Shown piece by piece: positions 49,161 through 56,625 of a stretch of 64,000 nt of DNA. Source of the stretch: Lachnospiraceae bacterium (GTDB taxonomy: Bacteria > Bacillota > Clostridia > Lachnospirales > Lachnospiraceae). The notes beneath the pieces are model-generated. The model saw only the letters and a program-made list of their open reading frames with translations, made no database searches and had not been told where the DNA came from. The number at the start of each line of letters is the position of its first letter. The first letter of the stretch is position 1. The position numbers and the translations under genes are program-made. The stretch is from assembly GCA_028692395.1 (NCBI GenBank), contig JAQUXP010000001.1, positions 62,001 through 126,000 of the forward strand, in the 5' to 3' direction.

Positions 49161-51773
49161 TTAGTGCTGGTGCTTAATCAGTCCGCAAGCTTTTGAAATT
49201 TCCATTACAACAACAGGAACAAGTGATAAACCAAGTCCCAATAAATATAAATTGACAGGTAAGGTCATAAGTCCAAAAGCTGTAGATAATGGCGTAAACA
49301 TAACAATAGCTACTAATACTACGGATGCTAAAGCAGCCCAGTTGAGCTTATGGTTACTAAATACTCCGATTTTGAAAATAGAATGTTCAGAACGCATATT
49401 GAATGCCTGAACAACCTGTGAAAGAGAAAGCACCATAAATGCTAAGGTCTGACCGCCTACAAGAGTACCTGTCACGTTTTCACCAACCTTAAAGCCAATC
49501 AGGGTGAGAATTGCAAACATAAGTCCCTGAAGAACGACTCGAATACCCAGCCCATGGGCAAAAATTCCTTCGTCCTTTGGCTTTGGTTTTTTATTCATAA
49601 TATCAGGCTCAACCGCCTCCATACCAAGAGCAATCGCAGGCATACTGTCAGTAACAAGATTTATCCATAAAAGCTGCATCGATAATAGAGGTGTTTTGTG
49701 CCAAAAGAGCATAGCGGCAAAGACAGTGATCACCTCGCCGATATTCGTTCCAAGTAAGAAACCAACCACCTTTTTAATGTTGGCGTATATTCCACGACCT
49801 TCTTTAACAGCTTCAACAATGGTGGCAAAGTTATCGTCGGTAAGGGTCATGTCGGCAGCACCCTTTGCAACATCTGTTCCTGTAATTCCCATAGCACAGC
49901 CAATGTCAGCAGCTTTCAGTGCAGGAGCATCGTTTACACCGTCGCCTGTCATAGAAACAACCTGCCCCTTTCTCTGCCATGACTTTACAATGCGAATTTT
50001 GTTTTCCGGGGAAACACGGGCGTAAACCGAAATATGCTCCACACGTTTGTCTAATTCGCTATCCGTCATAGCGTCCAAATCTGCGCCTGTAATAGCCAGA
50101 TCCCCGGGTTCCAGAATTCCCAACTCCTGTGCGATTGCAGATGCGGTAACAACGTGGTCGCCTGTAATCATAACCGGCTTAATGCCTGCTTTGCGGCAGG
50201 TAGCTACTGCTTCCTTAGCCTCAGGACGTGGCGGGTCAATCATACCCACAAGCCCCATTAGGGTAAGTCCGTTTTCAATATCCTCTGAGGTTAGCTTTTC
50301 GGGAATGGTGTCAATCTCCTTGTAAGCTACTGCCAATACACGAAGTGCGTCGGCACTCATTTCCTCCGTTATCCTTTTAGCTTTCTCTAAATCTCCAGCT
50401 ACACAACGAGTAGCCATCATATCAAAAGCACCTTTCACAATCACCATGTTTTTTCCGTCTATGCTATTGATGGTTGACATAAGCTTTCTGTCAGAATCAA
50501 AGGGCAGTTCAGCAAGTCGTGGGTATTGTTTCCCAAGAGCCTCCTTTGGCATTCCATTTTTATGAGCTGCAAGGACAATGGATGTTTCGGTTGGGTCGCC
50601 GATGTGCTGTTCCTCATGCTCGTGAAAAACCACCGAGCCATCACAGCAAAGGGTTCCGTAGCAGAGAAGTTTTTTGATTGCCTCTGAGTTTTCTGTCGTA
50701 ACAGGTTCAATATCTGCTCCGTCTAAATATGCCTTTACCAAGGTCATACGGTTTTGTGTAAGCGTACCTGTTTTGTCGGAGCAAATGATAGATGCGCTGC
50801 CCAAAGTCTCAACAGCGGGCAAACGGCGGATAAGTGCATTTCTTTTAACCATACGTTGCACACCAATGGAAAGAACGATTGTAACGATAGCCGGCAATCC
50901 CTCAGGAATAGCCGAAACAGCAAGGGAAACGGCCGTCATAAAGATTTCCATTACAGGAATACCGTTCATGAGTCCCACAACAAAAATGATTCCACAAGCG
51001 GCAAGGGCAACAATTCCCAAATATTTTCCAAGCTGTGACAGCTTCTTTTGCAGCGGAGTTTGAGTTTCGGTTTCGTTGTCTAAAAGGTTTGCAATTTTAC
51101 CCATTTCGGTATCCATACCGGTGGCAGTTACAATAGCGCTGGCAGTTCCATAGGTAATACTACAACCTGAGAAAACCATATTGCTACGGTCGCCAAGGGG
51201 CGACGTTTCATCTGCAATATATTCTGCATCTTTTTCAGACGGTACCGATTCGCCAGTAAGAGCCGATTCCTCCGATTTTAAGCTGGTACTGCGAAGAAGT
51301 CTTGCATCAGCCGGAATAAAATCTCCTGCCTCAAGACGAATCATATCACCGGGAACAAGCTCTGCGGCGTCAATAATCTTTTCTTCTCCGTCACGTAGTA
51401 CACGGGCGTGGGGAGCAGACATACTTTTTAGAGCATCCAGTGCCTTTTCAGCCTTGCTCTCCTGCATCATTCCCATTACGGCATTTAGAATGACAATGAG
51501 CAAAATCAAAACCGGTTCAAAAAATTCACCTGGATTTCCTTCCATACAGGCGATGACAAATGAAATTGCTGCTGCCACAATTAAAATTAAAATCATGACA
51601 TCCTTGAACTGGTCAAAAAATCGTTGGACACTGGATTTCTTCTTCTTTTCCCGAAGCTTGTTAACACCATGTTTTTCAGTGCGTTCGGCAACCTGTTTTG
51701 TGGTTAAACCTACCCGTGTGTTTGATGACAGCTCCTTTACCGTGTTATCCTTTGTTTCGTTATAAAATATCAA
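49161..51773 (-). CDS. P-type Ca2+-transporting ATPase (PMR1/SERCA-like)
   Basis: 870 aa from TTG 51773 with AGAGGAGGAAAG upstream. P2A ATPase: TGES in the actuator, [13 protein letters not shown] phosphorylation motif, KGAFDMM, TGDGVNDAPALKAADIG hinge, AIPEGLPA in helix M4, ten membrane helices. Members export Ca2+ (some Mn2+) from the cytoplasm. It is divergent from the TetR-type gene, and the shared control region carries repeated GGACAA-like half-sites. Confidence 0.92.
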   Translation of the reverse strand: MIFYNETKDNTVKELSSNTRVGLTTKQVAERTEKHGVNKLREKKKKSSVQRFFDQFKDVMILILIVAAAISFVIACMEGNPGEFFEPVLILLIVILNAVMGMMQESKAEKALDALKSMSAPHARVLRDGEEKIIDAAELVPGDMIRLEAGDFIPADARLLRSTSLKSEESALTGESVPSEKDAEYIADETSPLGDRSNMVFSGCSITYGTASAIVTATGMDTEMGKIANLLDNETETQTPLQKKLSQLGKYLGIVALAACGIIFVVGLMNGIPVMEIFMTAVSLAVSAIPEGLPAIVTIVLSIGVQRMVKRNALIRRLPAVETLGSASIICSDKTGTLTQNRMTLVKAYLDGADIEPVTTENSEAIKKLLCYGTLCCDGSVVFHEHEEQHIGDPTETSIVLAAHKNGMPKEALGKQYPRLAELPFDSDRKLMSTINSIDGKNMVIVKGAFDMMATRCVAGDLEKAKRITEEMSADALRVLAVAYKEIDTIPEKLTSEDIENGLTLMGLVGMIDPPRPEAKEAVATCRKAGIKPVMITGDHVVTASAIAQELGILEPGDLAITGADLDAMTDSELDKRVEHISVYARVSPENKIRIVKSWQRKGQVVSMTGDGVNDAPALKAADIGCAMGITGTDVAKGAADMTLTDDNFATIVEAVKEGRGIYANIKKVVGFLLGTNIGEVITVFAAMLFWHKTPLLSMQLLWINLVTDSMPAIALGMEAVEPDIMNKKPKPKDEGIFAHGLGIRVVLQGLMFAILTLIGFKVGENVTGTLVGGQTLAFMVLSLSQVVQAFNMRSEHSIFKIGVFSNHKLNWAALASVVLVAIVMFTPLSTAFGLMTLPVNLYLLGLGLSLVPVVVMEISKACGLIKHQH

Positions 51774-51833
51774 CTTACTTTCCTCCTCTGTTTGTCTATG
51801 GATTCATTATGCCAGCCCAGATCTAAATTTTCA

Positions 51834-51955
51834 TTGGACAAAAAAAGGGAATGTAACATTTTTCCCCGCCAAAACAAACCTGTTACCTTTTGGGACAGTT
51901 GCGTGGAATTGTCCAAAGAGTTAATATTGCGTTTGTCCTAAATTTCTGATAATGT
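51834..51955. promoter_or_regulatory. Divergent control region with repeated GGACAA/TTGTCC sites
   Basis: Four related half-sites: ATTGGACAAA (51833-51842), GGGACA (51892-51897), ATTGTCCAAA (51908-51917), TTTGTCCTAAA (51932-51942). The TetR-side promoter is TTGCGT-17-TAATGT (51927-51955) and the last site lies in its spacer. The ATPase-side promoter is TTGTTT-16-TACATT (51850-51877) with the first site just downstream. This fits repression of both genes by the TetR-type protein. Confidence 0.5.
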
Positions 51956-51991
51956 ATATTATATGTAATCATTTGCAAAGGAGGGGTTTCA

Positions 51992-52543
51992 TTGCCTGAT
52001 TCCAATATTACAAAGAAAGCTTTGGCTTTCGCATTGAAAGAGTTAGTGGAAACCACTTCTTTTTCAAAAATCAGCGTAAGTGATATTTGTACACGCTGCG
52101 ATATGAATAGAAAAAGCTTTTATTATCATTTTAAAGATAAATATGATTTGGTAAACTGGATCTACTACACAGAATATATCGCCCTGATTCAAGATAAAGA
52201 ATATGAAAACGGATGGGACCTGCTTGGAAGTTTATGTGATTATTTCTTTGAAAACAAAAATTTTTACCGTAAAACTTTAAGTGTTGAGGGGCAGAATTCT
52301 TTTTCAGAATATTTTAGAGATTTGGTGGTTTCTATAGTCACAGACGATTTAGAGGAGATTTTTGAAAAAGAAGATTCTATTGATTTCTTTGTAGATTTTT
52401 ATGCAGATGCTTTTGTGTGTGCAATTAAAAGATGGCTGCTCCAAAAGGACTGCATGCCCGCCGAAAAATTTGTCGTACTTTTAAAAAGATGTTTGTTAGG
52501 TGTGTCTAATAAACTTGTTCAGGATTATTCAACCGATCTATAG
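51992..52543 (+). CDS. TetR-type transcriptional regulator
   Basis: 183 aa from TTG 51992 with AAAGGAGGGG upstream. N-terminal helix-turn-helix FSKISVSDICTRCDMNRKSFYYHFKDKYDL, then an all-helical ligand or partner domain of the DhaS/TetR_C type. A strong terminator follows. Its position opposite the Ca2+-type ATPase suggests that it controls that gene; what it senses is unknown. Confidence 0.85.
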   Translation: MPDSNITKKALAFALKELVETTSFSKISVSDICTRCDMNRKSFYYHFKDKYDLVNWIYYTEYIALIQDKEYENGWDLLGSLCDYFFENKNFYRKTLSVEGQNSFSEYFRDLVVSIVTDDLEEIFEKEDSIDFFVDFYADAFVCAIKRWLLQKDCMPAEKFVVLLKRCLLGVSNKLVQDYSTDL

Positions 52544-52560
52544 CTTGCGCTTATCAATCA

Positions 52561-52611
52561 AGAACACAGCAGTATGTGAAAATTCATTCTATAACGCTGT
52601 GTTCTTTTTTT
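52561..52611 (+). terminator. Terminator of the TetR-type gene
   Basis: A 10-bp perfect stem AGAACACAGC / GCTGTGTTCT with an internal loop, followed by seven T. Confidence 0.85.
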
Positions 52612-52696
52612 AAGCAAAAAATAATATGCTGCCAACTAGCTGAAACAAACTGGATAAGAATGCAGGAGAGATAAACAGGATTTTGCTATGGAACTT

Positions 52697-53704
52697 TTAT
52701 TTTTTCATTGTACGCTGCAAAATATCATCTAAGGTGTTGTGAAAAATATTGAGCTCCGGCTCATTGCGTATCCCTTGATGCGTACGCAAACTGCCATCAG
52801 AATTAAAACCAACCATACACACATCCTTAGAAATGACCTCATCAATCATCAGAGAATCTTGTTTCATATCCATAAATATGACCGGTTGCTCTTGACGTTC
52901 ACGCACAGATAAAATGTAAGAATAAATTTCTTGCTGTATTTGAGCGGAACATGATGGATCTGCTACTAAAAAAGCAAAGATTGGTTTTGCCGGTAAAACT
53001 TCCAATAACCACTGATTAGTTAATATTCTTTCCCTGTCCTGTTCGGTGTAACGCTGATATACGGCATACAACAGCTTCGCATCCTGTAGTTTTTTACAAG
53101 TGCTTATCATGTCATCATCTGCATAAATACAAATCATACCGTTTTTTATAAATTTCATTTGCTCTATAAAAGAATCACTGAGCTGGTGTCCATGTAAAAA
53201 AATAATAAATGCACACTCCGGTTGGCTCTGTAATAAGGAAAGCACCTCTGATGTATCGTCGGGAACAAACAAAAAATAGGTGTGAATCCCAAGTGCGATC
53301 CCTTGCTCCAAAATAGATGGATAAAACTTCGATTCCGCTGTGGGCTCTGTATTTAAAATCAACGTTAAAGACCACGGTATATTGATATCACGCTGTTCCT
53401 CTATTGCTCTTATTGTCTTAGCGCCCTTGGTACAACCGTTATAGCCAAGATTGATACCAAATGTCATCAGTGTTTCTTGATCGACACCGGTAATTGTGTT
53501 TTTAACTAAACTATAATAAGCACTTTTTTCATTGTGCAGCATTTCCTGGGCAGAACTTAAAAATTTTGTCAGAAAACGACCTTTTGAAAAATTCAGTCCT
53601 AAATCAACGAGATTCCGTACTGTTCTTTCCGGGGAATCAGGAATATCCTTTAATGCTCTCCGAACCGCAGTTTCAATTAACATTCGATTCATATCTTTTT
53701 TCAT
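52697..53704 (-). CDS. Uncharacterised 335-aa protein, possibly a degenerate radical-SAM relative
   Basis: Soluble, no signal or membrane segment. The first half (for example NLGYNGCTKGAKTIRAIEE, then NIPWSLTLILN) and the end (NSDGSLRTHQGIR with LNIFHNTLDDIL) recall a group of clostridial radical-SAM proteins with a SPASM-like tail, but the CxxxCxxC iron-sulphur motif is absent. It stands alone, with its own flanking gaps and no operon partner. The resemblance is from memory and weak; the honest statement is function unknown. Confidence 0.6.
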   Translation of the reverse strand: MKKDMNRMLIETAVRRALKDIPDSPERTVRNLVDLGLNFSKGRFLTKFLSSAQEMLHNEKSAYYSLVKNTITGVDQETLMTFGINLGYNGCTKGAKTIRAIEEQRDINIPWSLTLILNTEPTAESKFYPSILEQGIALGIHTYFLFVPDDTSEVLSLLQSQPECAFIIFLHGHQLSDSFIEQMKFIKNGMICIYADDDMISTCKKLQDAKLLYAVYQRYTEQDRERILTNQWLLEVLPAKPIFAFLVADPSCSAQIQQEIYSYILSVRERQEQPVIFMDMKQDSLMIDEVISKDVCMVGFNSDGSLRTHQGIRNEPELNIFHNTLDDILQRTMKK

Positions 53705-53902
53705 AGATCATAGCACCCTCTTTCATAATCGTTATATAAATCAGCATATCGCATTGTATTGCGTAAGAAAAGGGACAGATGAATCGAAGTGTCAAAAAAA
53801 GTAACAGTTTTTTTGTTTGTTACAAATTCTCCCACGTCATGCCTACTGTTCAATGATTATTATGAATAAGAAAAAATTCCTCCCTGCCATGCAATATCTC
53901 TC

Positions 53903-54664
53903 TTATTTTAGATCACTGCGCATTTTCTTCTGAAATGCCAATACTGCAAAAGTATAGATAACCAGTGCATAGATCAATATAATAAAAAATGGTTTGCCCA
54001 GCTGGCTGTATTCTCCCTGCATGGCCATTCTGGCGGCCTGTACACCATGATAGAAAGGAAGCACCTGACAGACAGTTTTCAGAATACCACCGATCGAATC
54101 CACATCCATCCAAATTCCACCCAGGATACAAGCAGCTGTAATAAGCAGAGAACAGATCCCTGGTGCTGCCTTGTCATTTAAAAGCGAACCTGCAAACAAA
54201 CCAAAGGCAATAAAAAGCAATGCCGTGGGTAAAAGTGCCACAAGACACAGCAGCACATGAAAAAGCTGAAAGGTATAGCCGCTGATCAATCCGATCACAA
54301 AGGATGTTACAAAGTTAATGACAGCCTGCAACACTGCGATAATGAGAAGCGGCAGTGTATACCCGGCAATAAAATCCACCGGTCTCATAGGTGATGCATA
54401 AAGTCTTGTGAGAAATGCTGTTGTCCTGTCTTTTGACACCTGCAGACATGCAAAAAGCATGACAAATGTAAGTCCAAAGACAGCAATACCTGGTGCAAGA
54501 TTTTGTATCTGGAAAATGTCCATATGTGCCTCTGCAGGAATGCTGTTATTTACCACAGACATAATAATCAGCATTACAATGGGAAAACCAAGACAAAAGA
54601 TATAGCTTAAAGGATCTCGCAGGAGTTCTTTTATGGTTCTCTTACAAAATATGATACTTCTCAT
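53903..54664 (-). CDS. ABC-2 type permease of the LytTR-linked transporter
   Basis: 253 aa, six membrane segments, DrrB/NodJ-like (opening TIKELLRDPLSYIFCLGFPIVMLI). Its start overlaps the ATPase stop by four bases. It forms an exporter with that ATPase; such pairs handle drugs, lipids or peptides. Last gene of a four-gene operon headed by the LytTR regulator. Confidence 0.87.
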   Translation of the reverse strand: MRSIIFCKRTIKELLRDPLSYIFCLGFPIVMLIIMSVVNNSIPAEAHMDIFQIQNLAPGIAVFGLTFVMLFACLQVSKDRTTAFLTRLYASPMRPVDFIAGYTLPLLIIAVLQAVINFVTSFVIGLISGYTFQLFHVLLCLVALLPTALLFIAFGLFAGSLLNDKAAPGICSLLITAACILGGIWMDVDSIGGILKTVCQVLPFYHGVQAARMAMQGEYSQLGKPFFIILIYALVIYTFAVLAFQKKMRSDLK

Positions 54665-55398
54665 ATGGATACCTCTCCTTCCGCAATAGCAACAAACGCA
54701 TCTTCCAGCGTCTTTTTTCCTGTGATGGTATAAAGCTCATGGACGGTACCACAGGCTTTTATCTCACCAGCCACCATAACCGCCACCTGATCAGAAAGTC
54801 TTTCCGCTTCCTCCATGTAATGTGTGGTCAGGACAATGGTAATCTTTCCCTTCAAGTCTTCGATAGTCCGCCACAATTCCTTGCGTGCAAGAACATCCAG
54901 TCCCAGCGTAGGTTCATCCAGATACAAAATTTCCGGATTCGTAATTAACGCCATCGCTATAGAGAGTCTTCTTTGCCATCCGCCAGACAAAGTACCCGCC
55001 CGCTGCTGCTCCACCTCATGCAGTGCAAATTGATCCAGTACTTCCTGCACACGTTTTCGGGATTTCTCTCTATTCATGCCATAAATATCCGCCATAAACT
55101 CCAGATTCTCCCACACAGACAGATTTGGTGCCACCGCAGTCTCCTGTGGAGAGATATTGCTAAGCTGCTTTATCTGACTCAGCTCCTGTGCAACACTGTG
55201 TCCCATGACAAAAGCCTGCCCTTCTGTGGGTTTTGACAAACCATTCAGCATACGTATCATGGTAGTCTTTCCAGCCCCATTCACCCCTAACAACGAAAAT
55301 AAAATACCCTTTTCCACGGTCAGGCTAACTCCACCTACTGCCACCTTGCTTCCAAATGTTTTTTTCAAAGCTCTTACTTCTAACGCATACTCCGACAT
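54661..55398 (-). CDS. ABC exporter ATPase of the LytTR-linked transporter
   Basis: 245 aa. Walker A GVNGAGKTT, signature LSGGWQRRLSIAMAL, Walker B ILYLDEPTLGLD, switch His in TTHYMEEAE. DrrA-type. The signature has GGW in place of the more usual GGM or GGQ. It starts 15 nt after the DUF3021 gene. Confidence 0.9.
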   Translation of the reverse strand: MSEYALEVRALKKTFGSKVAVGGVSLTVEKGILFSLLGVNGAGKTTMIRMLNGLSKPTEGQAFVMGHSVAQELSQIKQLSNISPQETAVAPNLSVWENLEFMADIYGMNREKSRKRVQEVLDQFALHEVEQQRAGTLSGGWQRRLSIAMALITNPEILYLDEPTLGLDVLARKELWRTIEDLKGKITIVLTTHYMEEAERLSDQVAVMVAGEIKACGTVHELYTITGKKTLEDAFVAIAEGEVSI

Positions 55399-55413
55399 AT
55401 GTGTCCCCTCTCC

Positions 55414-55875
55414 TTATGACCGTTCCAGTTCCTTCAGCTTCTGATTAATCTGGGCAACCGCCTGTTTACAATTCCGATACTGCACCACCCATACCACAAT
55501 ATAAGAGACAGAATAACTAAGGAATACACTGATAAAACTGCTCACATATTTCCCCAGCCCCCAACAAATCACACCAACCGGAACCCACACTGCACTGGTC
55601 AGTATAAAATACAAAACACACTGCTTTAACATGCTCCAGGTCTCTATCTCCAGCAAAACAGACCAGGCTCCGAAAGCTGCGCTGGTCAATCCAATGAGCA
55701 GCCATTGTATCAGCATGCCCATGACCGGCGTACGAAACCGCTCCGCAAACTCCGGCAATACTGGAAGAAAATCGGAATCACCTCTGATTGCCATCAGTAT
55801 ACACCCTAAGACTACATTTACCGCCACTGCATACAGGAAACTGCTTATTCCCCTTTGTATCGCTCTGTTCAACAT
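55414..55875 (-). CDS. DUF3021 membrane protein
   Basis: 153 aa with four hydrophobic segments and a short charged tail (QINQKLKELERS). DUF3021 proteins occur beside LytTR regulators and are thought to hold them inactive at the membrane. It starts 16 nt after the LytTR gene. Confidence 0.8.
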   Translation of the reverse strand: MLNRAIQRGISSFLYAVAVNVVLGCILMAIRGDSDFLPVLPEFAERFRTPVMGMLIQWLLIGLTSAAFGAWSVLLEIETWSMLKQCVLYFILTSAVWVPVGVICWGLGKYVSSFISVFLSYSVSYIVVWVVQYRNCKQAVAQINQKLKELERS

Positions 55876-55891
55876 CCCTCATTCCTCCTTT

Positions 55892-56332
55892 TTATATTCC
55901 CAGTGCTTTTTTGATTTTGGATACATACCTCCTGGAAACATAAGTCACCATCCCGGCATCCATATACATCTTGATTGTACCGGTTATGCTGGTATCCATT
56001 CGCCTGATCTTCTTGATATTTACAATCTCCGAATTCGAAATACGGAGGAATCTGCTGCCATCCAGGATCTCCTCTATCTCATACAATCTCTGACGCAGCT
56101 GATACGTTCCTTTCGCTGTGGCTGCCATTACCTTCTGATTCTGGGTATAAACACGGATAATCTCACTGCTAATCAGCATACACACTCCATCTGCGTCATA
56201 CGCAGTAAGCATAGTATTAACCATAGTATTGACTGCCTCATACAAGCTAAGTGCCTCTTCCTTTGCTTCCTTATGGCAGATATGAATCTCCGGTTTTTTA
56301 AATTTGGGATCTATGATCAGTTTGATTTCCAT
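55892..56332 (-). CDS. LytTR-type DNA-binding regulator
   Basis: 146 aa. The C-terminal 100 residues form a LytTR domain (RLYEIEEILDGSRFLRISNS, then VNIKKIRRMD and YVSRRYVSKIKKALG). No receiver domain. With DUF3021 it forms the common two-protein LytTR regulatory system, which normally activates its own operon; here that includes the ABC exporter. Confidence 0.88.
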   Translation of the reverse strand: MEIKLIIDPKFKKPEIHICHKEAKEEALSLYEAVNTMVNTMLTAYDADGVCMLISSEIIRVYTQNQKVMAATAKGTYQLRQRLYEIEEILDGSRFLRISNSEIVNIKKIRRMDTSITGTIKMYMDAGMVTYVSRRYVSKIKKALGI

Positions 56333-56376
56333 TATGCAGGCCCCCTCATATCTTTTGCAATTCGGTTTCTATTCCT

Positions 56377-56405
56377 ATCATATCTTCTTCTTTACAAAAT
56401 GTCAG
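56377..56405 (-). promoter_or_regulatory. Promoter of the LytTR operon
   Basis: CTGACA, 17-nt spacer, TATGAT on the minus strand, about 45 nt upstream of the LytTR start. Confidence 0.55.
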
Positions 56406-56487
56406 TAAAAATATCTAAGTGGTCGATTTTGTTCCGTAAATGGTTTCTATATCATCTATATAAAAACCCGGTGGCATCAAAAAAAAA

Positions 56488-56530
56488 AGACCTCAAGGTT
56501 AGAATTTCTTCTAAACCTCAAGGTCTATTT
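56488..56530. terminator. Bidirectional terminator after ppdK
   Basis: A stem of AGACCT..AGGTT..AGAA with its complement (two mismatches), A-run on the left and T-run on the right. It ends the ppdK message on the minus strand, about 100 nt after the stop. The rest of 56406-56625 shows nothing else. Confidence 0.7.
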
Positions 56531-56625
56531 TTTTATTTACTCATTTTTTCTAATTGCTCAGAGGATAATCAATTTTTCGCACTCGACGATAATGTTGTTT
56601 ACCTCTTAACAACAAAAGCGAATAT

